Below, piece after piece: positions 46,642 to 55,040 of a stretch of 64,000 bases of DNA (positions are counted from its first letter, which is position 1; each line of letters begins with the position of its first letter). The notes below the pieces were generated by a model. The model was not told the origin of the DNA, ran no database searches, and saw only the letters and a program-made list of their open reading frames with translations. This DNA is from an uncultured Gammaproteobacteria bacterium (GTDB lineage Bacteria; Pseudomonadota; Gammaproteobacteria; Eutrophobiales; Eutrophobiaceae): the NCBI GenBank assembly GCA_951812995.1, contig CATOTD010000001.1, forward strand, positions 186,001 through 250,000, given 5' to 3'. A program made the translations under genes and the position numbers.

Positions 46642-48789
46642 TCAAACACGCATAATCTGCGTCACATTTTTGATCTGTCTTATCTTCCTTATTACATTCG
46701 CGAGATGTATCCGATCTTTCACATTAATCGTAAACCGTTGATCAGCATAACGATCATCACGCTCCATCATCTCAACTTTGTCAATATTTGCATCTGCATC
46801 GGCAATTGTAGCGGCAATATTTGCCAATACACCACGTTGGTTACTGGAAGTTAAACGGATCATGACCTGAAATTCACGATCAATATTTGCTTCCCATTCA
46901 ACCTGAATCCATTTCTCTTGCTGGTTTCGGAGTTCAGCAATATTTCTGCAACCTTGCCGGTGTATGACGATGCCGCGCCCGGCGGTTACAAAGCCATGGA
47001 TTGGATCGCCTGGTATGGGATAACAACATTTTGGGAAACTGATCACCAAGCCTTCAGTGCCTTTAATAGGTAGCGGGATGGTTTCGTTTTGAGTGCTATT
47101 TTTATTTTTTAGTAACGTCAATTTCTCAGTAGCGACCACTTGTCTAGCAAACAAAGGAGCCATTTTATTACCGAGCCCGATCTCTTGAAACAAAATATCA
47201 ACGTGTTCAAGATTGTTTTCGCCAAGTAAAAATGCCATATCCGCGTCACTTATATCTTGATAGGTGATGCCGAAAGATTCTAATTCTCGATTCAACAAAC
47301 GTTTGCCTAATGCAATTGCCTCGTGATTTTGTAGGTTTTTCAGGAAGTGCCGGATCTGAGTCCGGGCTTTGACGGTTGCAACAAAATTCAACCAGGCTGG
47401 ATTGGGTCGTCCACTTTTCGCAGTAATAATGTCTACCGTCTTGCCGCTGGTCAAGTGTGTACCAAGCGGTACAAGTTTTCTGTTAATCCTGGCACCGACA
47501 CAGCAGTTACCAATATCGGTATGTATGGCGTAAGCAAAATCTATTACTGTTGAACCTCTTGGTAATTCCATAATTTTGCCTTTTGGTGTGAAGACATAAA
47601 CATCGTCAGGGAATAAATCTATTTTTACATTCTCGAAAAATTCTTCTGGGTTGCCGGCCGCTTTATTCATCTCTACGATATTGCGTAGCCATTCTCTGGC
47701 GCGGCGATGGACGTGACTCCTATCACTATCGACCCGACTTGATTTTTTGGATTTTCCCTCCGCCTTGTAGAGCCAATGGGCGGCAATACCGACTTCTGCC
47801 ACATCATTCATATCTTTAGAGCGGATCTGTATCTCAATGGGTACGCCATAAGGGCCAAACAAAACCGTGTGCAGTGATTGATAGCCGTTTGTCTTCGGGA
47901 TCGCTATATAATCCTTGAATTTGCCCGGTACTGGTTTATATAAATTATGGATGGCACCTAATGCACGGTAACAAGTATCAACATTATCAACGATTAAGCG
48001 AAAGGCATAGACATCAAAAATATCCGAGAATGATAAATGTTGCTCCCGCATTTTTTGGTATATCCCATAGAGATGTTTTTCTCTACCCAGGATTCGACTA
48101 GGGATCTTTTCCTGACGCATACGACGTTTCAAAGAGGTCCGAATTTTGGTAATAACCTCCTTGCGATGACCTCGTGCCTGCTCGATCTGTGCATTCAATA
48201 TCCGGTAACGCATTGGGTACAAAGTTTCAAAACCCAGCTCTTCTAGTTCCAAACGTATTGTGTTGACACCCAGTCGTAATGCGATAGGGGCATAAACTTC
48301 AAGGGTTTCGCGCGCTATGCGGTCTCGCTTTTCCGGCTTTAATGCCCCGAGAGTGCGCATATTATGTAGGCGATCAGCAAGTTTAATCAGGATAATACGG
48401 ATATCATTACTCATTGCCATCAACATCTTGCGAAAGTTGCTTGCCTGCGCTTTGGCAGAACTTTCAAACTTAATCTTGTCCAGCTTACTAACGCCATCAA
48501 CCAGTTCACTGACACCTTTGCCGAATTTTCGTGTTATCTGCGTTTTAGCCGTTGGCGTATCTTCGATTACATCATGTAAAATAGCGGCCATGAGGGTTTG
48601 ATGATCCATGTGCATCTCACCTAGTATGCGGGCGACTTCGAGTGGATGATTAATGTAAGGTTCACCACTGATTCGCCTTTGACCTGCATGTGCCTTGTCA
48701 CTAAAGTAATAAGCACGCTGTATTTTTATGACCTGATCTGGTTGTAGATAGGTGCCTATGAGTTTACTAAGGTCATTAATTGTCAGCAT
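46642..48789 (-). CDS. spoT: Bifunctional (p)ppGpp synthase/hydrolase SpoT
   Basis: A 715-aa RelA/SpoT homologue. The HD hydrolase domain is intact (INHPLEVARILGEMHMDHQT, AAILHDVIEDTPTAK), followed by the synthetase core (YGIYQKMREQHLSFSDIFDV, AIPKTNGYQSLHTVLFGPYG). The TGS domain is VYVFTPKGKIMELPRGSTVI and the C-terminal ACT domain has IRLTSSNQRGVLANIAATIA. It sits between rpoZ and ridA as in E. coli. It sets (p)ppGpp levels under starvation. Confidence 0.95.
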   Translation of the reverse strand: MLTINDLSKLIGTYLQPDQVIKIQRAYYFSDKAHAGQRRISGEPYINHPLEVARILGEMHMDHQTLMAAILHDVIEDTPTAKTQITRKFGKGVSELVDGVSKLDKIKFESSAKAQASNFRKMLMAMSNDIRIILIKLADRLHNMRTLGALKPEKRDRIARETLEVYAPIALRLGVNTIRLELEELGFETLYPMRYRILNAQIEQARGHRKEVITKIRTSLKRRMRQEKIPSRILGREKHLYGIYQKMREQHLSFSDIFDVYAFRLIVDNVDTCYRALGAIHNLYKPVPGKFKDYIAIPKTNGYQSLHTVLFGPYGVPIEIQIRSKDMNDVAEVGIAAHWLYKAEGKSKKSSRVDSDRSHVHRRAREWLRNIVEMNKAAGNPEEFFENVKIDLFPDDVYVFTPKGKIMELPRGSTVIDFAYAIHTDIGNCCVGARINRKLVPLGTHLTSGKTVDIITAKSGRPNPAWLNFVATVKARTQIRHFLKNLQNHEAIALGKRLLNRELESFGITYQDISDADMAFLLGENNLEHVDILFQEIGLGNKMAPLFARQVVATEKLTLLKNKNSTQNETIPLPIKGTEGLVISFPKCCYPIPGDPIHGFVTAGRGIVIHRQGCRNIAELRNQQEKWIQVEWEANIDREFQVMIRLTSSNQRGVLANIAATIADADANIDKVEMMERDDRYADQRFTINVKDRIHLANVIRKIRQIKNVTQIMRV

Positions 48790-48926
48790 TAATTGTCAGT
48801 ATTGATTATCAGTACTAGGGGGGGTATCGTCAACAGTGTTGTTTATGCCAGCGTACGACATGTACGGGCACTGTATGATACAACAGCAACAGGCGCATGT
48901 TGCGCCTTTCTGATAGGAAGAATAGA

Positions 48927-49193
48927 TTAGTTATTATTCTGTGAGGGTAGCTGAAAATCAGCTTCGGAGAATTCGTCTTCGGCTTCAAATTTGTTTATTT
49001 TATCGATATTATCATTGTTAATCAGATTTGCAGCTATCTCGCGTAACGCTATAACAGCCGGTTTATCATTTGCAGCAGATACCAAGGGATCGGCACCCAT
49101 TGCAATTTGACGCGCACGCTTGCTAGCTAATAAAACCAGATCATAGCGATTAGCAACATTCTCAAGGCAATCTTCAACGGTTAATCTGGCCAT
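48927..49193 (-). CDS. rpoZ: RNA polymerase omega subunit
   Basis: An 88-aa omega subunit. ATG 49193 ([20 protein letters not shown]) is the family start, although the frame is open to 49226. [18 protein letters not shown] and [15 protein letters not shown] follow; the C-terminus is acidic. Placed between gmk and spoT in the common gmk-rpoZ-spoT order. Confidence 0.95.
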   Translation of the reverse strand: MARLTVEDCLENVANRYDLVLLASKRARQIAMGADPLVSAANDKPAVIALREIAANLINNDNIDKINKFEAEDEFSEADFQLPSQNNN

Positions 49194-49278
49194 GTATGAT
49201 CCTCTCATGCTTAAAAGTAGTTTCAATGTTTAATCGGTTAGAAAACAACCCATATTTCGTGGGCTATTCTACTTCAAT

Positions 49279-49908
49279 TCAACGCGCTTGCGCCATCATT
49301 TGATTGACAAAATTATCATAAAACGCAGATTGGCGGTATCTACCGAGATAAGTGGCGGTAATAATGGCTTTTATCTCTGCCAAGGCCTGGTCAAAATCAT
49401 CGTTTATAACGACATAATCAAAATCCTTGTAATGGAAAATTTCCCCACGGGCTGCATCCATTCTTCGTTCAATGATTTCCAATGCATCATTTTGGCGTGC
49501 TATTAATCTTGAACGCAACGTTTGATAGTCAGGCGGCAGTATAAAAATACCCACACTATTGGGTAATTGCGCTTTCACTTGCCGGGCACCTTGCCAGTCT
49601 ATTTCAAGAATAAAGCCCCTGCCGGAAAGCATCGCCTGTTCCACCCAGGCTTTAGGCGTACCGTAATAATTATTATAGACTTTGGCATATTCAAGAAAGA
49701 AGTTTTGCTTGATAAGACTTTTAAATTCAGCTTCATCGATAAAATAATAAGCCTCGCCGTCTTTCTCAGCGGCTCTTGGTGTGCGCGTGGTGTATGAGAT
49801 TGAGACATCAATATTATCTATTTCTAACAACAATGATTTTATGAGTGCTGTCTTCCCCGCACCGGAAGGTGCCGCAATAATAAACATTGTGCCGCTTTTA
49901 TTTTTCAT
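49279..49908 (-). CDS. gmk: Guanylate kinase
   Basis: A 209-aa kinase converting GMP to GDP. P-loop MFIIAAPSGAGKTALIKSLL, GMP-binding SYTTRTPRAAEKDGEAYYFI, and FILEIDWQGARQVKAQLPNS. Start ATG 49908 with the yicC stop about 11 bp upstream. Confidence 0.96.
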   Translation of the reverse strand: MKNKSGTMFIIAAPSGAGKTALIKSLLLEIDNIDVSISYTTRTPRAAEKDGEAYYFIDEAEFKSLIKQNFFLEYAKVYNNYYGTPKAWVEQAMLSGRGFILEIDWQGARQVKAQLPNSVGIFILPPDYQTLRSRLIARQNDALEIIERRMDAARGEIFHYKDFDYVVINDDFDQALAEIKAIITATYLGRYRQSAFYDNFVNQMMAQAR

Positions 49909-49919
49909 ATCACTGTAGA

Positions 49920-50786
49920 CTATTCGATGTTTTGTACCTGTTCTCGCATCTGCTCAATCAAGACCTTTAGATCAACCGCCGCGTTCGTTGTGTTGAGGTG
50001 AGCCGATTTTGAACTCAGCGTATTTGCTTCACGATGCATCTCTTGCATAAGAAAATCCAACCGTCGCCCGACCGGCTCATTGCGGTCAAGCACGCTTTGT
50101 ACTTCATCAATATGCGCGTCCAGACGATCCATTTCTTCTGCAATATCCATTTTTTGTGATAAAAACAATAATTCCTGCTCAAGACGATTATGATCAAGCT
50201 CAGCATCAAGTGCTTGTACACGCAGTGTTAATTTTACACGGATATCATCCAGTATGGCGGGCATTTGTGCGCGTACTCGGGTAACGATTTTTTTAGCGGA
50301 TTGACTACGTTCCTGGATCATGGTTTTTATTTTATCACCCTCACGTTGACGTGTATCGACTACCGCCGCAAGGGCTTTATCAACTAAATCAAGCAAAGCG
50401 TCACCCATTGTTTCAGGATCAGGCATATCTTTAGCCAAAACACCCGGCCAATTTAATAATTCAAGCGCATTGATGGGCGCGGGTGATGTTACTTGCGCAT
50501 TTGTCCTCTCAATAGTTGCGATTATTTTAGCAAGCCGTGCCTGATTGACGGGCAAGGGTGCTTGTAAGTTTTCGCGCTGTTCAAAACGGATATTACAATC
50601 TACTTTACCGCGCTTTAATTGTTTGGATATGCGGTCACGAATCGTTTGTTCAAATAGACGCAACTCTTCTGGCAGGCGAATCGCCATTTCCAGATAGCGG
50701 TGGTTGACACTGCGTATTTCGCAAGTTGCCGTGCCCAATGCGCCAGAACGCTCGGCCTGGCCATAGGCGGTCATGCTCTTAATCAT
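49920..50786 (-). CDS. yicC: YicC-family endoribonuclease
   Basis: A 288-aa protein of the YicC family, recently recognised as an endoribonuclease. It opens MIKSMTAYGQAERSGALGTA with EIRSVNHRYLEMAIRLPEEL, and the C-terminal DUF1732 part contains VGRRLDFLMQEMHREANTLS and AAVDLKVLIEQMREQVQNIE. Located upstream of gmk, as is common. Confidence 0.93.
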   Translation of the reverse strand: MIKSMTAYGQAERSGALGTATCEIRSVNHRYLEMAIRLPEELRLFEQTIRDRISKQLKRGKVDCNIRFEQRENLQAPLPVNQARLAKIIATIERTNAQVTSPAPINALELLNWPGVLAKDMPDPETMGDALLDLVDKALAAVVDTRQREGDKIKTMIQERSQSAKKIVTRVRAQMPAILDDIRVKLTLRVQALDAELDHNRLEQELLFLSQKMDIAEEMDRLDAHIDEVQSVLDRNEPVGRRLDFLMQEMHREANTLSSKSAHLNTTNAAVDLKVLIEQMREQVQNIE

Positions 50787-51050
50787 TCAATTATCCTTTT
50801 TATCCGCATTTCCCAAGTATTATGCTTATTGATGAAAAAATCGCAAAGTCGTAACAAATAATAATTTCTTGACCGATGTTGGATCAGAAAACGCTCGAAA
50901 CGGAGCGGCGACTACCAAAACTCACAAAAGCCCATATCCGAGGCATAGCTTCCCAGGCACAGACGGTGGTGGCCTGTCCTGCGTTTTTACTTGCTTTGTT
51001 GAGGATATCCGGGAGGGTTAGGCAGATGATGGCGGTGATCGTAATTGACA
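50787..51050. other. Intergenic upstream of yicC
   Basis: No supported gene. Plus-strand frames near 50876-51070 are open but lack a recognisable family or start signal. Possibly remnant DNA of a lost gene. The yicC promoter should lie near 50790-50850. Confidence 0.4.
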
Positions 51051-51136
51051 GATTGCCACCTTTGCACTAAAGCGATACTTACTCAGCCTCGCTTGGCCTG
51101 ACCACGCCACGCCTGACCCGACCCAACCCAGCTTGA
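51051..51136 (-). repeat. G-rich pentanucleotide array with conserved tail (copy P4)
   Basis: On the minus strand CTGGGTTGGGTCGGGTCAGG begins a degenerate GGGYY array of about 50 bp, followed by the tail AAGTATCGCTTTAGTGCAAA then GGT. The tail closely matches P1 and P2. It sits next to the cassette array. Confidence 0.65.
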
Positions 51137-51198
51137 GCTGGAGGCTGGACAACGACCTGTTGGCTATCTTCTTGGGCAACTCAATGCAACGCAAGAAG
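51137..51198. other. Spacer between repeat P4 and the first attC-like site
   Basis: Non-coding; contains several AAC/GTT-type heptamers that may be a degenerate recombination site, but no clear attC fold. Confidence 0.3.
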
Positions 51199-51268
51199 TT
51201 GGCAACTTTTTTGCGTAAGCGACAAAGGAGCGGCTTTACCAAGTCCGCGTGCATTTGCTTTGTTATGC
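51199..51268 (-). other. attC-like site 1
   Basis: Read on the minus strand: R'' box GCATAAC (overlapping the stop of the gene before it), a central inverted pair around GCGGACTTGGTAAAGCCGC, and the R' box GTTGCCA. Position at the 3' end of a cassette-sized gene and a length near 70 bp fit an integron attC. The R' box departs from the consensus GTTRRRY. Confidence 0.6.
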
Positions 51269-51907
51269 GTATATTTCTTGGATTGCATCCAATAGCCCAT
51301 AAACAACAAGAGAATCCTGAACTCTTGCTTCAGGATGGGCAAAAGAAACAACAATTTTGTCGGCTTCTCGTTCGTACCACCATATTCCTCTTGTCGTCTT
51401 TTTCCATTCTGGTGAGTCATGGCCGACTACCCATTTGAATAAATCTCCAGTTCCCCCACAAACCGTTATATCTGGATCGTAGAGGGAGTATTGCTTCTGT
51501 ATCAACTCTCTATCTTCATTTGCTACTGCTTTCAACGATGCGTGATCTGTAGTATGCGTACCAGGTGACTTTTTCAAATTAAGAGCACAAATACCCTGTA
51601 ATGTTTTGATGCGAAATTCCTTTGAAATATTTTCAAAAAAATTCCATTCAGGAATTGAAGTAATGTTTCTTATCCCATAAACCCATCTGGCAATGTTATT
51701 CCATGTTTGGCGACGGCCGCCTTCAGATACGTATTTTCTCAGATCCCAGTCGCCCCCACCTGGATCATTTACTTCTTTAAGAATGAAAGCGATTTTTGGA
51801 GTGGACGCTATATAGTCTTCTTCTGAAACAACACCATCACGAACAAAACCCTCCCGGTTCTCTTGCCATTTTTGAAATAGTTGCTCCTCTGCTTCGTAGA
51901 TGCTCAT
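51263..51907 (-). CDS. Cassette gene 1: hypothetical protein, possibly uracil-DNA-glycosylase-like
   Basis: A 214-aa cytoplasmic protein. It contains PKIAFILKEVNDPGGGDWDL and RRQTWNNIARWVYGI near the N-terminus, DPDITVCGGTGDLFKWVVG in the middle and VVSFAHPEARVQDSLVVYGL near the end. The order of an N-terminal 'LKE.NDP.G', a central 'ICGG' and a C-terminal 'HP' motif resembles the uracil-DNA glycosylase superfamily, but this is tentative. The TAA stop lies inside attC 1 and the ATG (51907) directly follows attC 2, which is how a cassette gene is packaged. Confidence 0.7.
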   Translation of the reverse strand: MSIYEAEEQLFQKWQENREGFVRDGVVSEEDYIASTPKIAFILKEVNDPGGGDWDLRKYVSEGGRRQTWNNIARWVYGIRNITSIPEWNFFENISKEFRIKTLQGICALNLKKSPGTHTTDHASLKAVANEDRELIQKQYSLYDPDITVCGGTGDLFKWVVGHDSPEWKKTTRGIWWYEREADKIVVSFAHPEARVQDSLVVYGLLDAIQEIYA

Positions 51908-51917
51908 TATTTCTTAT

Positions 51918-51978
51918 GCCCAACGATTAAGCTAAGCGGCTACGGGTTAGCGCAGTCCGCTTGAGTGTTTTGTTAAGT
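51918..51978 (-). other. attC-like site 2
   Basis: 61 bp between two cassette genes. Core boxes (plus-strand view) GCCCAAC at 51918 and GTTAAGT at 51972. Inner arms CTAAGCGG and CCGCTTGAG pair with one unpaired base, the extrahelical base expected in attC. The stop codon of the next cassette gene overlaps the outer box. Confidence 0.75.
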
Positions 51979-52431
51979 GCTTTTAATTTGCTGTGCATTA
52001 TTTGTTGTCTCATCATACTCCCAAAATTCAACATCATCAGGAATTAGGTGTTGATATGTTCTGATGTAATACTGAGCTAATGTTTCATTTCGTTTAGGAC
52101 TAAAATCACGTAACACGAACATTATTTTTCGATAACCTGAAGGAGCTACTAAAAAATAATACATGGCTTCGTTCCAAACAGTAAGTTTTGCACTCGGCAC
52201 ATTATTACCTGAAGTCCATTTATGTGACTTACATTCAATGATAATTTGCTTGTCTGGACAGCCAAGATCAAAAGCATGGCCTTTTTTCAAAGTGCTGACA
52301 CCTACAGGTACTTTTACATTTAACTCAAGTATCAAGCCTTGTGTTTGAAAAAAGTTTTTTGCTGAGATTTCAAAATCTCGACCTGCATGGGCATTTGATA
52401 ATGAACCGATTCTTTGAAATGGTTTATTCAT
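51973..52431 (-). CDS. Cassette gene 2: PD-(D/E)XK nuclease-like protein
   Basis: A 152-aa protein. KGHAFDLGCPDKQIIIECKS fits the D-x(n)-E-x-K core of PD-(D/E)XK nucleases, with Asp in FDLG and ECK as the E-x-K motif, followed by HKWTSGNNVPSAKLTVWNEA. Similar small proteins are frequent integron cassettes (from memory). Flanked by attC 2 and attC 3. Substrate unknown; a restriction or defence role is only a possibility. Confidence 0.7.
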   Translation of the reverse strand: MNKPFQRIGSLSNAHAGRDFEISAKNFFQTQGLILELNVKVPVGVSTLKKGHAFDLGCPDKQIIIECKSHKWTSGNNVPSAKLTVWNEAMYYFLVAPSGYRKIMFVLRDFSPKRNETLAQYYIRTYQHLIPDDVEFWEYDETTNNAQQIKST

Positions 52432-52440
52432 ATTTGTTGC

Positions 52441-52518
52441 ACCTAACGCTATGCATCAGCGGCCAAACCGCGGGCTCAGCGAATGGTTTGGCCCGACTGC
52501 AACACCTTGTTGTTATGT
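52441..52518 (-). other. attC-like site 3
   Basis: 78 bp with core boxes ACCTAAC at 52441 and GTTATGT at 52512 (plus-strand view). A strong inner stem pairs GGCCAAACC with GGTTTGGCC around a 15-nt loop. It separates cassette 2 from the IS-D2-interrupted cassette 3. Confidence 0.72.
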
Positions 52519-52573
52519 GACCGCTTCATTTTGACTTTTGAGTATGGCACGCATAGTGCATTTATACAAATCT
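52519..52573 (-). pseudogene. 3' scrap of cassette 3, cut off by IS-D2
   Basis: The minus strand from the IS-D2 edge reads LYKCTMRAILKSQNEAVT with a TAA overlapping attC 3. It is the right place for the end of the cassette-3 gene, but the peptide does not resemble the expected end of a DUF2158 protein, so identity is uncertain. Confidence 0.3.
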
Positions 52574-53872
52574 GGAGACCTCGAACAACGCTGATTCTGG
52601 ATGGATTTTGACGCGAGCACCAGTCGTTGTCACCCGCATAGTGGGTGTGAAGGTCAAGGTCGGTGGTATTTGAGGCTGTGTTGCGCTGTTTGGGTCTGCC
52701 AGGGCGGGTATTTCCGGAATTTGGGCGGAGTCAGGCTGTGGCCTGTCGTCGCTCGTGGAAAATGAGACGGCGGAAGTTGTAGCTCAGGTTGGCCATGGTC
52801 ATGCGGGCCTTCGCACGGGTTTGGCCGATTGAGCGGATGGTCAGAGCCATGGGCCCTTTCTCGTAGCCGAACACAGGCGCGGATGGCGGAGCGTGTCGCG
52901 TTGCCCCGACGAATATGCCTGGCCATGGGTTTGCCGCGTGGCTTCTTGCGATGGATATGTGAGCGGTACCCTTGCGCCTTCAGCCAGCCTTCGTTCTTGG
53001 ACGACCGATACCCGGTATCGGCCCAAACCGCCTTCGAGCTGTTTGTCTCGTCCAGAACCGAGGAGCGTTCATGCCCGTCGTAGCGAGCCGCATTCGTGCC
53101 AGTCTCACCCCGGATGAAGCGCCATTTGCGGTCTATGGACACGTGGTTCTTGTACCCAAAGTGCGGAACCGAAATATCGACAAGGCCAGTATCCTCCTCA
53201 CCCTCCTTGGTCGTCTTGGCCTTTGAATACTTGACCGTCCAACGCGCATCGGTGTCTTTCTGCGCTGCCTTGGACAGATCATCGGGCCAGATGTCAGACG
53301 CGGCCTCACCTGCCTTGGCGCGCGCTTTCTCTTCTTTCGTCATCCGTTGGCGCGGGGCAAAGACCAACGTGGCATCCACAATCTGACCGCCGGTCGGTTT
53401 GTATCCCCGCGCGCACAGCTGAGCTTCAAACGCGGCAAACAGGGCCTTGAAGACACCCGCCTAGGTCAGCTTCTCTCTGAAAAGCCAGATCGTCTTCTGA
53501 TCAGGTGTCGGCTCCCCGATTTGAAATCCCAGGAAACGCAACCAACTGAAACGGTCACGAATGAGAAACTCCATCCGCTCATCGCTCAGATTGTGCATCA
53601 AGGCCAAGACCAGCACCTTGAACATCACAACGGCATCATAGGGCGGGCGACCCCCTTTGGGACGTTCCCCATAGCCAAGCGCTGCCACCAAAACGGGACG
53701 GAGCGCTTCGAAATTCACATGACAGTCCAGAGCTTCAAGCGGATCTCCCATCGCTGAAAGCCGCGCCAAATGATCCGTCAAATCAAACAATCCAGGTGCG
53801 TGCATAAACAAAATCCTCCCACACCCAATGAATCAGATCGTGCCACAAAATGTACGGTTTTTAGAGGCTTCC
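52574..53872 (-). mobile_element. IS-D2, IS5-family element inside the cassette array
   Basis: About 1299 bp, ends GGAGACCTCGAACAACGC and (inward) GGAAGCCTCTAAAAACCG, the same element as IS-D1. It interrupts cassette 3 between attC 3 and the DUF2158-like gene. Confidence 0.87.
52731..53811 (-). pseudogene. IS5-family transposase (IS-D2), broken
   Basis: Starts near 53811 (MHAPGLFDLTDHLARLSAMG). A TAG stops the frame after FREKLT, where IS-D1 has CAG. The frame resumes at IVDATLVFAPRQRMTK and is then lost after AIRACV by the same deletion as IS-D1. Two lesions, one private and one shared. Confidence 0.85.
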
Positions 53873-53889
53873 AGTTACATAAGGCTCGG

Positions 53890-54012
53890 CTAAGTTGCCG
53901 AAGCGAAGTTGATTGAATTTGTTTCTCCTTGCACATGTCTGACAGTCATTTCAGTACCGCCAGATATCATTACTACGATATCGCCAGCTACGAATTTATT
54001 TTGATTACTCAT
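53890..54012 (-). CDS. Cassette gene 3: DUF2158 (YodC-like) small protein
   Basis: A 40-aa protein starting ATG 54012: MSNQNKFVAGDIVVMISGGT, then EMTVRHVQGETNS. The 'GD.V..SGG..MTV' pattern is that of DUF2158/YodC. Family members usually continue to about 60 aa with a CQWF motif, which is missing; the frame ends in TAG 18 bp before IS-D2. Likely truncated or frameshifted by the IS event. It lies between attC 4 and IS-D2. Confidence 0.6.
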   Translation of the reverse strand: MSNQNKFVAGDIVVMISGGTEMTVRHVQGETNSINFASAT

Positions 54013-54037
54013 TTAATACTTCATTGTTGATTGCTGA

Positions 54038-54106
54038 GCCTAACGCTTGTGTAGTTTGTGCATTGGAGCGTAGCGTAAATGCATCAAATTGACACACTTG
54101 TTAGGC
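54038..54106 (-). other. attC-like site 4
   Basis: 69 bp with perfectly complementary core boxes GCCTAAC (54038) and GTTAGGC (54100), both matching the attC consensus. Inner arms CTTGTGTAGTTTG and CAAATTGACACAC are near complements with a bulge. This is the best attC in the window. Confidence 0.85.
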
Positions 54107-54109
54107 GGA

Positions 54110-54514
54110 TTATAGGAACGTATGGGTAACACCAGATTTATGAGCAACTAGAACCCCGTCTTTATTGATAAAAAAATAAATCCAGAAGGATGGATCTGTT
54201 ATTGATAAAAAACCTGCATCCCTTCTAGTAAACACATAACCATAATATTGACAGCTCCATTTGAAATCACCTTTACTAAATTTCGGGCACTCTCCCTTCC
54301 GATAGTATCGATCAGTGTCTTCTTTCGAGACTTCAGAATAATAGTAACCCTTGGAATCTAAAAATTTGATTATTTGGGATTTTTCAGTCCCTGGCTGCAA
54401 CACTTCGCTAAATTCAGCTTCTCCTCGCTGAATGATTGCGGAATTGCTATTCCAAGCACATGATGAAAGAAACACACAAAATACGCTAGCTAAGAATATG
54501 AAGGGGATTTTCAT
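54110..54514 (-). CDS. Cassette gene 4: lipoprotein of unknown function
   Basis: A 134-aa protein with a lipoprotein signal peptide: IPFIFLASVFCVFLSSCAWN, lipobox LSSC. The mature part has EFSEVLQPGTEKSQIIKFLD, which resembles SmpA/OmlA-type small domains, and SWKCQYYG-like Cys/Tyr-rich sequence. Function not recognised. Its ends abut attC 4 (3') and attC 5 (5'). Confidence 0.7.
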   Translation of the reverse strand: MKIPFIFLASVFCVFLSSCAWNSNSAIIQRGEAEFSEVLQPGTEKSQIIKFLDSKGYYYSEVSKEDTDRYYRKGECPKFSKGDFKWSCQYYGYVFTRRDAGFLSITDPSFWIYFFINKDGVLVAHKSGVTHTFL

Positions 54515-54519
54515 GGTAT

Positions 54520-54576
54520 GCCTAACGCCCGCATCAGCGGCGCGACTCCGCCGCGTCTGGCTTGCGTTTGTTAGCG
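54520..54576 (-). other. attC-like site 5
   Basis: 57 bp, core boxes GCCTAAC (54520) and GTTAGCG (54570). GCGGCGCGACTCCGCCGC gives a strong inner stem. The stop codon of the HNH-like cassette gene falls inside it. Confidence 0.75.
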
Positions 54577-55007
54577 GTTTTTACGATTCGCTCACACAAT
54601 TTCACAAACTCTTTATATGAGAGATCGTTCTTTGCATCGTTTGTTTTCCAGGCACAAATTACAAAGTTTGCAGGGCCCTTACCATCATCAACATGATCAA
54701 CCGAAGGCAATAGTGCGAATCGGCTCTTATACTCGCGACCATGTTGCTTAGACTCTTCATTGTCGTATTTACTTAGTAGGTCCCAGTCCAGCTTTTCTTC
54801 CGTGTAATAATCTCGGCCACGAGACTTGCTAACTGCTCAATGTATTTCTTCTTTGTATTCTTTGTTTGTTGCGGTTGAGTTGCCTCTGTTTCGATCCCGT
54901 CTTTTGTGAGAACTTGCCTTTCTATCTAGCCATTTCTCATAGCGTGATTGGTCTACTATGCCGTCTAGGAATTTTGGTATCTGATATTTTCTAGTCGCCA
55001 TTGACAT
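54534..55007 (-). pseudogene. Cassette gene 5: HNH-like protein with an in-frame TGA
   Basis: From ATG 55007 the frame reads MATRKYQIPKFLDGIVDQSR, YEKWLDRKASSHKRRDRNRG and ends EYKEEIH at TGA 54837-54839. The same frame continues AVSKSRGRDYYTEEKLDWDL, FALLPSVDHVDDGKGPANFV and CAWKTNDAKNDLSYKEFVKL to a stop inside attC 5. The 'VDHV......ICAW..ND.K..LS..EF' pattern resembles HNH-type cassette proteins (from memory). One nonsense mutation is the simplest reading. Confidence 0.65.
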
Positions 55008-55011
55008 TAAC

Positions 55012-55018
55012 CGCTAAC
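55012..55018 (-). other. Upstream boundary of the cassette array (GTTAGCG box)
   Basis: A GTTAGCG core (minus strand) just before cassette gene 5 marks where the first cassette joins flanking DNA. No attI-like region, cassette promoter or integrase gene is visible on the upstream side, which is occupied by the DUF4389 gene. Confidence 0.45.
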
Positions 55019-55040
55019 AATGATCTCCAGTGTCGATTTT

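Noticed and set aside
48880..48925. Rho-independent terminator between rpoZ and spoT
   Set aside because: A perfect 7-bp hairpin (AGGCGCA/TGCGCCT) exists, but on the minus strand, where the genes are transcribed, it is not followed by a T-run.
51137..51438. Plus-strand ORF over the cassette region as a gene
   Set aside because: It overlaps attC 1 and the well-supported minus-strand cassette gene, with no ribosome binding site or family match.
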